From: Psychrobacter glacincola | Lineage (GTDB): Bacteria > Pseudomonadota > Gammaproteobacteria > Pseudomonadales > Moraxellaceae | Direction of reading: 5' to 3' | Assembly (NCBI GenBank): GCA_001411745.2 | Contig: LIQB01000006.1 | Coordinates: 98,687 to 162,686, forward strand | Length of the DNA: 64,000 nucleotides | Shown here: positions 18,880 to 28,963 of the stretch, one piece after another | Numbering within the stretch: position 1 is the first letter of the stretch | Layout: each line of letters begins with the position of its first letter | Made by a program: the position numbers and the translations under genes | The notes under the pieces: generated by a model | Seen by the model: the letters and a program-made list of their open reading frames with translations, nothing else | Told to the model about the DNA's origin: nothing | Databases searched by the model: none

Positions 18880-20877
18880 TTATACTAAACTATTTACCGC
18901 TTCAACCACAGCATCAGTGGTAATACCAAACTCTTTGTATAACTGATCTGCAGGGGCAGATTCACCATAAGTCGTCATACCGATGACTTTGCCATCTAAA
19001 CCAACGAACTTATACCAGTAATCCACATGCGCGGCTTCTACAGCTACGCGAGCGCGAATATTGGCAGGCAATACCGCTTCACGATAGCTAGCATCTTGCT
19101 CAACGAAAATCTCAGCACATGGCATAGAAACGACACGAACGCCAACACCATTTGCGCTCAACGTTTCATATGCTTGCATCGCTAGGCCAACTTCTGAACC
19201 AGTCGCGATGATGATGGCTTGTAGCTCGCCTTGCTCTTTCGCAAGTACATAACCACCTTTAGTGATGTTCGCTACTTGCTCGCTATCACGGGCTTGATGT
19301 GGCAAGCTTTGACGACTAAAAATCAATGCTGATGGATTATGTTCAGACTTAATAGCTTCTACCCAAGCACTGGCAGATTCGGTCGCATCACAAGGACGCC
19401 ATGTGCGTAGATTTGGCGTGGTACGTAGGCTAGTCAATTGCTCAACTGGCTGATGCGTTGGGCCATCTTCACCCAGACCGATAGAGTCATGCGTATAGAC
19501 ATGGATGACGCGCTGCTTCATGAGTGCACCCATGCGTACCGCGTTACGTGCGTATTCCATAAACATCAGGAACGTTGCGACGTAAGGGATAAAACCGCCA
19601 TGCAATGCGATGCCATTAGCAATCGCGGTCATGCCGAACTCACGTACGCCATAATAGATATAATTGCCGTCAGCATCTTTCTCGATGCCTTTAGCGCCTT
19701 TGAATAGCGTGAGGTTCGAGCCAGCTAGATCCGCTGAACCGCCTAGCAATTCTGGTAATAATGGCTGCAAAGTATTAATAGCATTTTGACTGGCTTTACG
19801 ACTGGCGACATCACCGCCCGCTTCTTGTGTTTGCTGAATATAGGCTTGTGCTTGGCTATCAAAGTCAGCAGGCAAATCACCATTTAGACGACGCAATAGC
19901 TCAGACGCCAGTTCAGGATAGGCTTTTTTATACGCGTCAAAGTCAGCATCCCAGTTCTTTTGTTGTACGTCACCTTTAGCTTTAGCATCCCACGCTTCAT
20001 AGATTTCATCATCTAATTCAAACGGTGCATGTTTCCAAGACAATGCATCACGAGTCAAGGCGATTTCGTCATCACCTAGTGGTGCGCCATGACTGGCTGC
20101 TAAGCCTTGTTTGTTCGGGCTACCCGCACCGATTGTGGTTTTACAAATCAGAAGACTTGGTTTAGTAGTCTCTTTTAGCGCTTGTTCAGTTGCTTGCGTA
20201 ATCGCATCCGCATCATGACCATCGACTTTGATAACTTGCCAGCCATAAGACTCAAAACGCGCTTGCGTATCATCTGTGAACCAGCCTTCGACATTACCAT
20301 CGATAGAGATACCATTGTCATCATAGAAGAAGACCAGCTTGCCAAGACCTAACGTGCCAGCCAATGAGCAAACTTCATGACTGATACCTTCCATCAAGCA
20401 ACCATCGCCTAAGAACGCATAGGTATTATGGTCAACGATGTTATGGCCGTCACGATTAAACTGCGCGGCTAAAGTTTTTTCTGCAATTGCAAAACCAACG
20501 GCATTGGCGATACCTTGACCTAGTGGACCAGTAGTTGTCTCAACACCTGGTGTATAGCCAAGCTCAGGATGACCTGGGGTTCTTGAATGCAACTGACGGA
20601 AACCTTTCAAATCATCAACGCTGACGTCATAACCAGATAAATGCAGCAATGAGTAAATAAGCATCGAGCCATGACCGTTCGATAAGACAAAGCGGTCACG
20701 GTTGTGCCACTGTGGATCGGTTGGGTTGTGCTTCAAAAACTTGCGCCACAAAACTTCGGCAATATCAGCCATACCCATTGGCGCGCCTGGATGTCCAGAG
20801 TTGGCTTTTTGAACCGCATCAAACGACAGTACACGGATGGCATTGGCTAATTTACGTTCGCTAATTGGAGCTGGCAT
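18880..20877 (-). CDS. tkt: Transketolase
   Basis: Thiamine-diphosphate enzyme of the non-oxidative pentose phosphate pathway, cytosolic, 665 aa as in E. coli TktA. The substrate/TPP segment [19 protein letters not shown] is near residue 26, the GDG...N metal-TPP motif is [15 protein letters not shown] with DDNGISIDG, and the pyrimidine-domain signature is [14 protein letters not shown]. The products xylulose-5-P and erythrose-4-P connect it to the GAPDH/Epd family gene at the window start, though the two are not adjacent. It is transcribed alone, with a terminator just downstream. Confidence 0.97.
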   Translation of the reverse strand: MPAPISERKLANAIRVLSFDAVQKANSGHPGAPMGMADIAEVLWRKFLKHNPTDPQWHNRDRFVLSNGHGSMLIYSLLHLSGYDVSVDDLKGFRQLHSRTPGHPELGYTPGVETTTGPLGQGIANAVGFAIAEKTLAAQFNRDGHNIVDHNTYAFLGDGCLMEGISHEVCSLAGTLGLGKLVFFYDDNGISIDGNVEGWFTDDTQARFESYGWQVIKVDGHDADAITQATEQALKETTKPSLLICKTTIGAGSPNKQGLAASHGAPLGDDEIALTRDALSWKHAPFELDDEIYEAWDAKAKGDVQQKNWDADFDAYKKAYPELASELLRRLNGDLPADFDSQAQAYIQQTQEAGGDVASRKASQNAINTLQPLLPELLGGSADLAGSNLTLFKGAKGIEKDADGNYIYYGVREFGMTAIANGIALHGGFIPYVATFLMFMEYARNAVRMGALMKQRVIHVYTHDSIGLGEDGPTHQPVEQLTSLRTTPNLRTWRPCDATESASAWVEAIKSEHNPSALIFSRQSLPHQARDSEQVANITKGGYVLAKEQGELQAIIIATGSEVGLAMQAYETLSANGVGVRVVSMPCAEIFVEQDASYREAVLPANIRARVAVEAAHVDYWYKFVGLDGKVIGMTTYGESAPADQLYKEFGITTDAVVEAVNSLV

Positions 20878-21086
20878 AGAGTGTCCTAGTATTGGGCTAA
20901 GAGGAGAGTTTACTCAAAGGAGTATAAGCATAAGGACGCCAAATGCGTCCCTAAGTTATAGACTATAAAATTAAAGTGCAATATTAACATATTTGCTATA
21001 GGGCTAGCTAAGAAATGGTATGACAGAATCGTTTGTGTTTAATAATTATTCATATCAGTTTTATCAAACCACCCTATATTAAAAAG

Positions 21087-21116
21087 CTGTGAGTCATCTT
21101 AGTAACTCACAGCTAG
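21087..21116 (-). terminator. Terminator of serS
   Basis: AGCTGTGAGT (21087-21096) and ACTCACAGCT (21107-21116) are a perfect 10-bp inverted repeat followed on the minus strand by TTTTTAAT. Confidence 0.85.
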
Positions 21117-21133
21117 TACAAGCAATATAGATA

Positions 21134-22420
21134 TTAAACTGAAATCGTCTCAGCACCGCCCATAAACGGACGCAATACTTCTGGAATCGTAATGCTACCA
21201 TCTGCGTTTTGATGGTTTTCCATGACTGCCAATAGCGTACGACCAACGGCCAAACCTGAACCGTTTAGCGTATGAGCCAAGCTGGTTTGCTTGCCATCTT
21301 TGACACGTGTGCCCATACGGCGCGCTTGGAAGTCACCACAGTTAGAGCAGCTTGAGATTTCACGATAGGTATCTTGGCTCGGTAACCATACTTCGATGTC
21401 ATAAGTCTTTTGCGCTGCAAAGCCCATATCACCCGTACATAACTGCACAGTGCGGTATGGCAGATCAAGCCGCTGCAAGATATATTCAGCTTGTCCTGTC
21501 ATTGCTTCTAGCAACTCATCAGACTGATCAGCGGTAGCGATGTTAACCATCTCAACTTTTTCAAACTGATGCTGACGGATCAGGCCACGAGTATCACGAC
21601 CATGAGAGCCCGCCTCACTACGGAAACAAGGCGTATGCGCGGTAAATTTAAGTGGCAGCTCGCTAATATCCAAACGCTCGCCACGTACCAAGTTGGTCAT
21701 TGGTACTTCAGCGGTTGGAATCAGATAAAAATCCATGTCTTCATTATTTGTATGATTTTTTAGCTTAAATAAATCATCTTCAAATTTTGGCAGCTGGCCT
21801 GTACCTTTGAGGCTGTCTGAATTCACAATATAAGGCACGTACGTTTCAAGATAGCCGTACTTCATGGTATGGGTATTGAGCATAAACTGAATCAGGGCGC
21901 GATGCATTTGCGCCAACTGTCCTTTTAGTACATTAAAGCGGCTACCAGTCAGCTTAGTCGCGGCTTCAAAGTCGAGCATACCAAGTGTCTCGCCAATATA
22001 AGTGTGATCTTGAATTTCAAAATCAAACGTACGAGGCGTACCCCACTTGCGCACTTCTACGTTATCATCTTCTGACGTACCCACTGGCACATCGGCTGCT
22101 GGAATATTTGGAATTTGCATAGCAGCTTTGTTGATACGCTCTTGTAGAGTGCGCAGCTCGTCTTCGGCTGTTTTAATCTCACCACTGACATTCTGCATCT
22201 CAGCCAATAGCTCACTGGCATCTTCGCCTGACTTTTTCAAAGCACCCACTTGCTTAGCACCCGCATTACGGCTCGACTGCAACTCTTCGGTTTTGATCTG
22301 CAAAGATTTACGTTCTGACTCAACCGTTTGCCAAAAATCTATGTCAAGTGCATAACCACGAGTGGCCAGTTGCTGTTGTAAATCGCTTAAATCGCCGCGT
22401 AAGAGTTTTGGATCAATCAT
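21134..22420 (-). CDS. serS: Seryl-tRNA synthetase
   Basis: Charges tRNA-Ser and tRNA-Sec; class II synthetase, 428 aa, normal length. The N-terminal tRNA-binding coiled coil covers about residues 25-110. Motif 2 is [21 protein letters not shown] and motif 3 is [21 protein letters not shown] tRNA-Ser gene lies at the start of the window. It is a single-gene transcript ending in a clear terminator. Confidence 0.97.
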   Translation of the reverse strand: MIDPKLLRGDLSDLQQQLATRGYALDIDFWQTVESERKSLQIKTEELQSSRNAGAKQVGALKKSGEDASELLAEMQNVSGEIKTAEDELRTLQERINKAAMQIPNIPAADVPVGTSEDDNVEVRKWGTPRTFDFEIQDHTYIGETLGMLDFEAATKLTGSRFNVLKGQLAQMHRALIQFMLNTHTMKYGYLETYVPYIVNSDSLKGTGQLPKFEDDLFKLKNHTNNEDMDFYLIPTAEVPMTNLVRGERLDISELPLKFTAHTPCFRSEAGSHGRDTRGLIRQHQFEKVEMVNIATADQSDELLEAMTGQAEYILQRLDLPYRTVQLCTGDMGFAAQKTYDIEVWLPSQDTYREISSCSNCGDFQARRMGTRVKDGKQTSLAHTLNGSGLAVGRTLLAVMENHQNADGSITIPEVLRPFMGGAETISV

Positions 22421-22853
22421 AATAGTTGCCTGTAACGCTAGAAGTGAGGAAGAGGTTCGAAAGTGTTATTTTTAAAGATACTGTTTTTAAAGGTGCTGAT
22501 TTTATCAAAATAAGTGATAGCCGCTATAATACCAAGACACAGCAGATTTGACCATGTTTTGACCTCTGCTGATTGAATTTTCATTTATTACTTTCATTAT
22601 CCGTAGCCAGTTATATTTGCTTTAAATGCATCTCTCAAAGTTCAGCTTACCTCAATAAGCCTCGCCCATCTTTATTAAAACCATTAATATCACCTCTATC
22701 AACGAACAGAGCGGCTTATATGTTTCATTTAGGGGTACTTTTCGGTAAGATAAGCGCATACCTTTTATTCGACTTCTAGCCAAGTACGACGTAGCTGCTA
22801 CGTTTTGTCGATTTAAACCCAACACTTTCAATACAAGTATTTGAGAAACCTTT
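22421..22853. other. Intergenic region between serS and a membrane protein gene
   Basis: 433 bases holding the divergent promoters. A 6-bp stem with a 3-base loop, ACGTAG/CTACGT (22789-22803), followed by TTTT, sits about 50 bases before the next start and could be a leader hairpin. A 68-codon plus-strand frame here has no ribosome site and reads as noise. Confidence 0.45.
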
Positions 22854-23513
22854 ATGGCCTTGTACCCCTATACGCTACAACCTGTCGCCTTAAACCTAAC
22901 TGAGGCAGAATTTCACCAAGCACAATACGAGCTATTTGCCAGTGCCAGCCCTTCTTTCGGTCTAAAAAGTATCAAAATGAAAGAATGGATCATTATGGCG
23001 GTAACCGTGGTACTAGCGATCGCAGGGTTGGTTTTTGTGACAGGCTACTCAACCATTATCTTTTGGCTGATGCTAGTTTCAGTCGTCATTTATTTACTGG
23101 TTCGTACCCTTGGCTTTAAATGGTATGTGAAAAGAGAGTTTGACAAGCAAGTGGCCGATCAAGAGATGCCAGACGAGATGCGTCAGATGAAATTGGGCGT
23201 ACAAAAGCATGGCCTCGTCATGGCGATGCCAGTGAATCAGCCTGACACATTTAATAACAACCAAATGCGCGGCATGCAAATGCGAGCAGGCACGACCCAG
23301 CAAGCCGTCATTCCATGGTCAGCTGTCAAAAGCTGGGATGAGACGGACGACTATATCTTTATGATGTTTGAGATGAAAGGTCAACAAGGCAGCCAAATTG
23401 TACCAAAACGCTTAGAAGCACAGAAGTTTCCGATCGATACGGTACGTCAGCATTTGCAAGAAGTTATCCCCGTTAAAGGCTTAAATCCTGAAAACTTACA
23501 GCCGCCAGCATAA
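22854..23513 (+). CDS. Hypothetical membrane protein, YcxB-like
   Basis: 219 aa. Two hydrophobic segments (residues about 44-64 and 68-85) separated by a tight turn are followed by a polar domain of about 130 residues containing VIPWSAVKSWDETDDYIFMMFEM and later KRLEAQKFP. That layout (N-terminal segment, two helices, then a PH-like domain with a W-x-x-V/I-x-x-W/Y strand pattern) fits the YcxB-like C-terminal family, whose function is unknown. No signal peptide. It has its own short GAGAAA ribosome site and stands between serS and dps. Confidence 0.6.
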   Translation: MALYPYTLQPVALNLTEAEFHQAQYELFASASPSFGLKSIKMKEWIIMAVTVVLAIAGLVFVTGYSTIIFWLMLVSVVIYLLVRTLGFKWYVKREFDKQVADQEMPDEMRQMKLGVQKHGLVMAMPVNQPDTFNNNQMRGMQMRAGTTQQAVIPWSAVKSWDETDDYIFMMFEMKGQQGSQIVPKRLEAQKFPIDTVRQHLQEVIPVKGLNPENLQPPA

Positions 23514-23888
23514 AATAGTAGAAGACTTCTTAATGGCTTATTATATGAGCGATAGAGAAATGATCAATAAAAAATGCTTTTTACAAAACCAATCATAATT
23601 ATAAATTTATTGAAATTAACTTATCGATGGTGCTCTGCTATTATAATAGCTATCAGAAAAAAGGTGATAATTGCTCTAAATTATATGAATGTATAGTTAT
23701 GATTTTAGCTTAAGCTGACGCCATTCTATATGGCAGTTTTATCATACTATTTTCTAAGATTGTTACTTTTTAAGGCTGAAAAGCGTTAATATATTAACGA
23801 GCATAGTAATGCAGCACACGAGTTGCTACACTTCTCACCTTCTTCATTTAATGTTTTATCTCAACACTCAAACTATAAGGATAATATT
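23514..23888. promoter_or_regulatory. dps upstream region with a perfect 14-bp palindrome
   Basis: A 375-base spacer. GCTATTATAATAGC (23637-23650) is a perfect palindrome that also contains TATAAT, about 240 bases before the dps start. The arms resemble half of an OxyR site, but the spacing does not fit the OxyR consensus. A regulatory role is inferred. Confidence 0.4.
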
Positions 23889-24365
23889 ATGAGTAACGCT
23901 ACTAATCAAATCGGTCTAGAAAAAGCTGACATGAGCGAAGTCATTGCACAACTAAACAATTTATTGTCAACTTATCACGTCTTTTATTTAAACGTCCGTG
24001 GCTATCACTGGAATGTAAAAGGTGAGCATTTTTTCACTTTGCATCCAAAGTTTGAAGAACTGTATACCGCGCTACAGTTACAAATTGATGAAATCGCTGA
24101 GCGTATCTTAACTTTGGGCGGCACACCGCTGCATGCTTATAGCGATTTTACTCAGCATACTAGCATTCAAGAAGATAAAAACGTCAAAGATGGCAATGCT
24201 TGTGTGAAAGGTGTGGTAACGGGTTTACAAGCTTTGATTACAGAGCAGCGTAAAGTATCTGCTCTAGCAGCAGACAGTGAAGATCAAGGAACAGCTGACC
24301 TCGTAGATGCCTATGTACAAGAGCAAGAAAAGCTCATCTGGATGTATAACGCCTTTTTGGGTTAA
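23889..24365 (+). CDS. dps: Dps family DNA-protecting ferritin-like protein
   Basis: Dodecameric mini-ferritin that oxidises and stores iron and shields DNA in stress; 158 aa. The ATG at 23889 is preferred because AAGGAT lies about 8 bases upstream; the frame extends 22 codons further without a ribosome site. Ferroxidase residues visible by comparison with E. coli Dps are His40 (YHWN), His52 (LHPKF), Glu56 in place of the usual Asp, Asp67 and Glu71. The Dps signature HWNVKGEHFF is clear. The N-terminal tail has few Lys/Arg, so strong DNA binding through the tail is not assured. It is monocistronic with a terminator. Confidence 0.92.
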   Translation: MSNATNQIGLEKADMSEVIAQLNNLLSTYHVFYLNVRGYHWNVKGEHFFTLHPKFEELYTALQLQIDEIAERILTLGGTPLHAYSDFTQHTSIQEDKNVKDGNACVKGVVTGLQALITEQRKVSALAADSEDQGTADLVDAYVQEQEKLIWMYNAFLG

Positions 24366-24411
24366 TCATTACTAATGAAACAGTACATCACTAAAATCTA
24401 GATCATAAAAA

Positions 24412-24436
24412 AGCACCTACTTTAGGTGCTTTTTTT
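24412..24436 (+). terminator. Terminator of dps
   Basis: AGCACCTA (24412-24419) pairs with TAGGTGCT (24423-24430), with a 3-base loop and T7. The convergent gene at 24461 may use it in reverse. Confidence 0.88.
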
Positions 24437-24460
24437 GTGCTTGCTGTTGCTAATGAAACC

Positions 24461-25150
24461 TTATTTTTGCATCCATTGACGCATTTTTTCGCGCTCAGCA
24501 GGCGTGGCTTGTAACCAAATTTGCATAAATTGATCTAAGGTATTAGCAGATGAATTAACGCTAGTGGTTTGCTTAGTAGTCGCTACCGTACCCGTATTCA
24601 CATTTGGTTGATCTAATGCGGCAATCGCACGCTGATTCTGTAGCTCTGCATCACCTGCTCCGCCAAACACACCGCCGAACGCCTTGCCTAAGCCTGACAA
24701 CAAGCCACCTTGATTACCAGCGATACCTTGCTGACTTGCAACCACAGTATTGTTTTTCTCTACTGCCAGTATCGGACGCTTGGCATATTCTTTAGCTGCT
24801 GCATACTCTTCTGGCTGATTCGGCATGGTCAGACGATAGGTTTGATTGTCCGCCAATTCTGCCGTCACGCTCACATTACCCGAACGTAAATAGTCATGCT
24901 CATCACGGCGCAAGTCATATAAGCGGTCATACTTCGCAGTAATCGCATGTTGACCCGGCTGAAGCGTGAACTTTTTAGTCAATGGTTGAAAAGCGCTCTG
25001 CTGCACTTCTTGCCCATTGATAGCCGTGACTTTGATATGGTCATCAACCAGTAGCGTTACTTCAGCATGCGACAGCATAGAGACAGAGCCTGCACCAATA
25101 AGCAACGTGCTGATGGTCAGTTTTTTTAGCAAAGAAGCATTGGATTTCAT
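24461..25150 (-). CDS. DUF2057 (YccT-like) periplasmic protein
   Basis: Secreted protein, about 229 aa. MKSNASLLKKLTISTLLIGAG...SHA is a Sec signal peptide with cleavage after LSHA. The mature N-terminal region VTLLVDDHIKVTAINGQ matches the DUF2057/YccT pattern. A Gly-rich linker (GNQGGLLSGLGKAFGGVFGGAG) follows, then a C-terminal region ending LQATPAEREKMRQWMQ. The start at 25150 gives a standard signal peptide and has GGA upstream; the frame also opens at 25162. The family has no firm function. It is convergent with dps. Confidence 0.7.
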   Translation of the reverse strand: MKSNASLLKKLTISTLLIGAGSVSMLSHAEVTLLVDDHIKVTAINGQEVQQSAFQPLTKKFTLQPGQHAITAKYDRLYDLRRDEHDYLRSGNVSVTAELADNQTYRLTMPNQPEEYAAAKEYAKRPILAVEKNNTVVASQQGIAGNQGGLLSGLGKAFGGVFGGAGDAELQNQRAIAALDQPNVNTGTVATTKQTTSVNSSANTLDQFMQIWLQATPAEREKMRQWMQK

Positions 25151-25225
25151 AAGTGATTCCATTAATAGTGAAAACGTTTTGGCAATAGTAAAAGCGCTTT
25201 GGATAAAAGACTTTAGTTGTTAATG

Positions 25226-26029
25226 CTAAAAATCAAGTGGCATCGTATGTTGATCTTGTTCCGCTGAATCGTTATCTACTTGTGTCTCTTGCGCAATATC
25301 AGCAAGCTCTGCTGCTAGTGTCTGCTCATCAATGGTACGCAATGCGTCAGTGATGACTGCTTTGGATATATTGCTACGCCCCAGGTTCGAAAACATCGGC
25401 TGAATATAATTGAGTACTTCCATCATCGCACCGATGCGATGTGGTCCTTCAGTAAGCAAATAATCAATAATTCGATCATCAAACTGCCAACCACGTCGAC
25501 GCAAGATAGATTGTAATAACGCCTGACGGTCGGCTAAGTCATGACCATTGGGTACTTTAAACGTAGGTGCTTGTGCCAAACGAGTCAGCAAATCCCTCAA
25601 TTGAAAGGGCAAATCACCAGCAGGCTTATTGGCTGCAAACAACAATTGACGCTGCCCTTCACGGCTGCGATTAATCAGATGAAATAAAGCTTCTTGCCAC
25701 TGACTGTTTTGTTCAATGACTTCCAAGTCATCAATCGCAATCAAGGAGAAGTTTTCTAGCGATGAAAGGACATTGACATCGGTATGAATAAGCTCATTTA
25801 ATGACAGACAAATCGCTGACTTGTCCATCTCAATAAACGACTCACAAATAGCGGATAATAAGTGCGATTTACCAGTAGCAGGACTGCCAAATAGGTACAG
25901 CTGACCTATCAGGCCGACATGTAGCTGCCGCACTGCATCGATAATAGACATCCAACCCGGACCAGCGAAGTCGCTGAGACTTGCATCATGCTTTATGTCC
26001 AGATTGAGACTTAGCTGTGCTTCTGCCAT
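25226..26029 (-). CDS. hda: DnaA regulatory inactivator Hda
   Basis: Works with the loaded sliding clamp to stimulate DnaA-ATP hydrolysis and stop re-initiation. 267 aa. The N-terminus has the clamp-binding peptide QLSLNL at residues 5-10, like QLSLPL in E. coli Hda. Walker A GSPATGKSH is at 48-56, and ALIAIDDLE-like SLIAIDDLEVIE forms Walker B. It lacks the DnaA DNA-binding domain IV, which separates it from DnaA. The C-terminal Asp/Glu-rich tail is longer than in E. coli. The AI-2E family permease gene upstream is a usual neighbour of hda in gammaproteobacteria. Confidence 0.88.
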   Translation of the reverse strand: MAEAQLSLNLDIKHDASLSDFAGPGWMSIIDAVRQLHVGLIGQLYLFGSPATGKSHLLSAICESFIEMDKSAICLSLNELIHTDVNVLSSLENFSLIAIDDLEVIEQNSQWQEALFHLINRSREGQRQLLFAANKPAGDLPFQLRDLLTRLAQAPTFKVPNGHDLADRQALLQSILRRRGWQFDDRIIDYLLTEGPHRIGAMMEVLNYIQPMFSNLGRSNISKAVITDALRTIDEQTLAAELADIAQETQVDNDSAEQDQHTMPLDF

Positions 26030-26035
26030 GAATCA

Positions 26036-26218
26036 TCAACTCGGTTTGCGTAGCACAATCAATAAAAAGGCTAAACGACTAATATTCTTATAAACTGGCT
26101 CTGATAAATTCGTTTTAACCAAAGCCAACCTAATAACGGTCAATACCGTTATTACTGTGCCTATATATAACATATTTGCAAAATGACTGACAAGTCTTTT
26201 ACCCACAACACCCATCAT
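26036..26218 (-). CDS. Possible small membrane protein upstream of hda
   Basis: A 60-codon frame ending 6 bases before the hda start, with AAAGG about 7 bases before its ATG. The product has a hydrophobic stretch (NMLYIGTVITVLTVIRLALV) and a second weaker one (LAFLLIVL) with basic flanks. I recognise no family. It could be a real coupled small gene or a chance frame in the hda leader. Confidence 0.3.
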   Translation of the reverse strand: MMGVVGKRLVSHFANMLYIGTVITVLTVIRLALVKTNLSEPVYKNISRLAFLLIVLRKPS

Positions 26219-26300
26219 TCGCCTTTAGTCACGCAGACAAAAGGCGGTAATATGGTCGATTCTCGATAGAACCGATACCTTATATTGCAGCGTTGAGGTG

Positions 26301-26358
26301 GTATAAATTTCTCTGGCGTGCTGCGCCTACGCCGACAAAGGCTGCATAAAATTTATCC
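26301..26358. repeat. Palindromic element upstream of hda
   Basis: ATAAATTT (26303-26310) and AAATTTAT (26349-26356) form the outer arms and GGCGT (26315-26319) and ACGCC (26329-26333) the inner arms of an imperfect palindrome. It is markedly more GC-rich in the middle than the surrounding spacer, as in short dispersed palindromic repeats. Confidence 0.45.
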
Positions 26359-26443
26359 CAGACCCACTGTATCGTGTTAATACTAAATGCATCATATAAG
26401 CTATCACCCAAATGATTGGCTGTCAGTGATACATACAACCTGA

Positions 26444-27550
26444 TTATTTTTCTTCAAACAGTGCCAACTGCTTACGACCTTTATAAAAATCAGTGGTTTG
26501 ATAATAAGCGTATAAATGACGGAACAATACGTTTAAGACAGCAGACACTGGCAGCGCAATCAGCATACCAACAAAACCGAGCAAACTTGCGCCTGCTAGT
26601 ACCGAAAATATCACCCACAATGGCGATAGACCGATTTTGTCACCCAATAATAATGGCTGTAAAATATAACCCTCAGCGGCTTGCCCGATTAAGAACGCGC
26701 CCGCAATCAGTGATAAATATGTCCAATCTAAGCCAAACTGAAATAAGCAAGCGAGGATGGCAGCGATAAAGCCCATACCGAAGCCCAAATACGGCACAAA
26801 GCTAGCAATACCAGCTACCATACCAATGATTAGCCCAAGCTCAAGCCCAATAAGCTGCAACTGTACAGCGTAGATAGCACCCAACAACACCATCACCAAT
26901 AATTGACCCTTAATAAATGCCATCAGGGCGCGATCACATTCTTGAGCGATTGCCACTACCTTTTTGCAATAAGGCGCGGGAATCGCCATCTTCCACGTTT
27001 GCAGGCGCTGATCCCAATTAAACAAGAAATAAAAGGTCAAAATCGGTACCAGCACAATGAGTCCAGCATTATTGATAAAGTTCATACTAGATACCAGTAT
27101 TTGGTTCATCATGGTACTGGCATCTTCAAACTTATAATTGGTTTGCATATATTCAACCAAGGTCTCAGAAAAACCCTTCGCCTCAAGCTCAGGCAAACGA
27201 ATACGGCTATTGCTAGCAAACCATTCGCGTACCACGTCATTATACCAAGTGAGTACCTTTGGCAGATATTCCCACGCCGCTTGCAGCTGATGCCACAAGG
27301 TCGGTATCAACCACCACAATAGCAGTGCCATGCTCAGGGTAATGGTCGAATATACGATAATAATCGCAATCCAACGTTTGATATATTTCGATAAGCGCTT
27401 AACCAGCGGATTAAACAGATAAGCCAACACAAAAGCTACGACAAATGGCACGATGACCGGCGTCATCAAATATAATAAAAATACCGCTACCACAATAGCA
27501 ACGACGATAAATAGGCGTCGAAAAAAGGGGTCTATTGATCGGTTTGTCAT
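26444..27550 (-). CDS. AI-2E family transporter (PerM/YdiK type permease)
   Basis: 368-aa inner-membrane protein with about eight hydrophobic segments. The N-terminal RRLFIVVAIVVAVFLLYLM and VPFVVAFVLAYLFNPLVKRL are followed by a long periplasmic segment, then GLELGLIIGMVAGIASFVPYLGFG, the family hallmark, and LLGDKIGLSPLWVIFSVLAGASLLGFVGMLIALPV. Members include TqsA (AI-2 export) and PerM-like proteins of uncertain substrate. It precedes hda on the same strand, separated by about 410 bases. Confidence 0.9.
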   Translation of the reverse strand: MTNRSIDPFFRRLFIVVAIVVAVFLLYLMTPVIVPFVVAFVLAYLFNPLVKRLSKYIKRWIAIIIVYSTITLSMALLLWWLIPTLWHQLQAAWEYLPKVLTWYNDVVREWFASNSRIRLPELEAKGFSETLVEYMQTNYKFEDASTMMNQILVSSMNFINNAGLIVLVPILTFYFLFNWDQRLQTWKMAIPAPYCKKVVAIAQECDRALMAFIKGQLLVMVLLGAIYAVQLQLIGLELGLIIGMVAGIASFVPYLGFGMGFIAAILACLFQFGLDWTYLSLIAGAFLIGQAAEGYILQPLLLGDKIGLSPLWVIFSVLAGASLLGFVGMLIALPVSAVLNVLFRHLYAYYQTTDFYKGRKQLALFEEK

Positions 27551-27895
27551 GAAGCTGGTCCTACGAATGGGCTGATTTAAGAGGATGATATGATTTCAAG
27601 TTGCTTATAGATTTTATTAAATGGCGATACGCCAATAGCAAACAGTTATTGAGCGTAATGTTAGCCTTCTATTATCACAGAGTCCCATAAAAAAGCCGTC
27701 ATTTTTTGTTTCTTAATTTTTATATCATCTTTATTACCGTCTTTATGAAATATTAGCTAAATATCGAGTAAATAACCGCAAGTTGTTTTGCGAGTCGGGG
27801 TCATTTTTGGGTATAATGCGCGCACTATATTCAGAATTAACACGACCAACTCGACTTTCTACTGACAGACCTTCTTTTCCTATAAAATTTGTGAG
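27551..27895. other. Divergent spacer between the AI-2E permease gene and purM
   Basis: 345 bases, AT-rich on the permease side. It contains the purM promoter described separately; no ORF. Confidence 0.6.
27788..27817 (+). promoter_or_regulatory. Sigma-70 promoter of purMN
   Basis: TTGCGA (27788-27793) and TATAAT (27812-27817) are separated by 18 bases. The predicted leader is about 70 bases. Purine repression (PurR-like) could act here, but no operator was recognised. Confidence 0.6.
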
Positions 27896-28963
27896 ATGAC
27901 CATGAGTAACAAGCCTTCTTTAAGCTACAAAGATGCTGGTGTTGATATTGATGCTGGCGATGCGTTGGTACAACGTATCAAATCCGTGGCAAAAGCCACC
28001 TCACGCCCTGAAGTTGTGGGCGGACTTGGCGGCTTTGGGGCGCTTTGTCGCATTCCGACTGGTTACACCTCACCTCTATTGGTTTCTGGTACGGACGGTG
28101 TCGGTACCAAACTCAAACTGGCATTACAATTAAATCGTCATGATACGATCGGTATCGACTTGGTCGCCATGTGCGTCAACGATTTATTAGTTTGCGGTGC
28201 AGAGCCATTATTTTTCTTAGACTATTATGCAACTGGCAAGCTTGATATTGATGTAGCAGCGACTGTGGTCACAGGTATTGGTGAAGGCTGTAAGCTATCA
28301 AACTGTGCTCTGATCGGCGGCGAAACCGCTGAGATGCCAGGTATGTATCAAGACGACGATTATGACTTGGCTGGATTTTGTGTCGGTGTGGTCGAAGAAG
28401 CGGAAGTCATCACTGGCGAAAACGTCGCGGAAGGCGATGTATTGATCGCTCTTGCTTCAAGTGGTGCACACTCAAACGGTTATTCATTGGTACGTAAAGT
28501 CATCGAAGTCAGCGGCATTGATGTGACGAGCAGTGATGAGCAATTAGACGGTCAGCCTATCCAAGACGCGTTAATGGCCCCTACTCGCATCTATGTTAAA
28601 GCGATTAAAGCGCTACAAGATACTCTTGGTAGCTCAGCGCTGCATGCAATGTCACATATCACTGGTGGCGGCTTAACCGATAATTTACCACGTGTATTAC
28701 CAGAGAATTTAGCTGCTAGTATTGATACGACTAGCTGGAAGTTCTCAGAGCTATTCACTTGGTTACAAACCCAAGGAAATATTGAACAAAGCGAGATGTA
28801 CCGCACTTTCAACTGCGGCGTTGGTTTTGTCATTGTCGTACCTAAAGATAAAGCAGATGCGGCCATTAGCACTTTAAATGAGGCTGGTGAAAAAGCATGG
28901 AAATTAGGTGAAATGGTTAGTCGCTGCACTGATGACCAGGCGGACGCAGTGGTGTACCGTTAA
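27896..28963 (+). CDS. purM: Phosphoribosylformylglycinamidine cyclo-ligase
   Basis: Fifth step of IMP synthesis: ATP-dependent closure of FGAM to aminoimidazole ribonucleotide. 355 aa. Motifs: [52 protein letters not shown] and [14 protein letters not shown]. The start could be 27896 or the second ATG at 27902, which has GTGAG 6 bases upstream. The stop overlaps the purN start (TAATG), so the two are translationally coupled. Confidence 0.97.
   Translation: MTMSNKPSLSYKDAGVDIDAGDALVQRIKSVAKATSRPEVVGGLGGFGALCRIPTGYTSPLLVSGTDGVGTKLKLALQLNRHDTIGIDLVAMCVNDLLVCGAEPLFFLDYYATGKLDIDVAATVVTGIGEGCKLSNCALIGGETAEMPGMYQDDDYDLAGFCVGVVEEAEVITGENVAEGDVLIALASSGAHSNGYSLVRKVIEVSGIDVTSSDEQLDGQPIQDALMAPTRIYVKAIKALQDTLGSSALHAMSHITGGGLTDNLPRVLPENLAASIDTTSWKFSELFTWLQTQGNIEQSEMYRTFNCGVGFVIVVPKDKADAAISTLNEAGEKAWKLGEMVSRCTDDQADAVVYR

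Noticed and set aside
22573..22779. 68-codon plus-strand frame upstream of the YcxB-like gene
   Set aside because: No ribosome site, unremarkable composition, AT-rich promoter region; most likely chance.
23637..23650. OxyR binding site upstream of dps
   Set aside because: Half-site spacing does not match the ATAG-N7-CTAT pattern; kept only as a palindrome.
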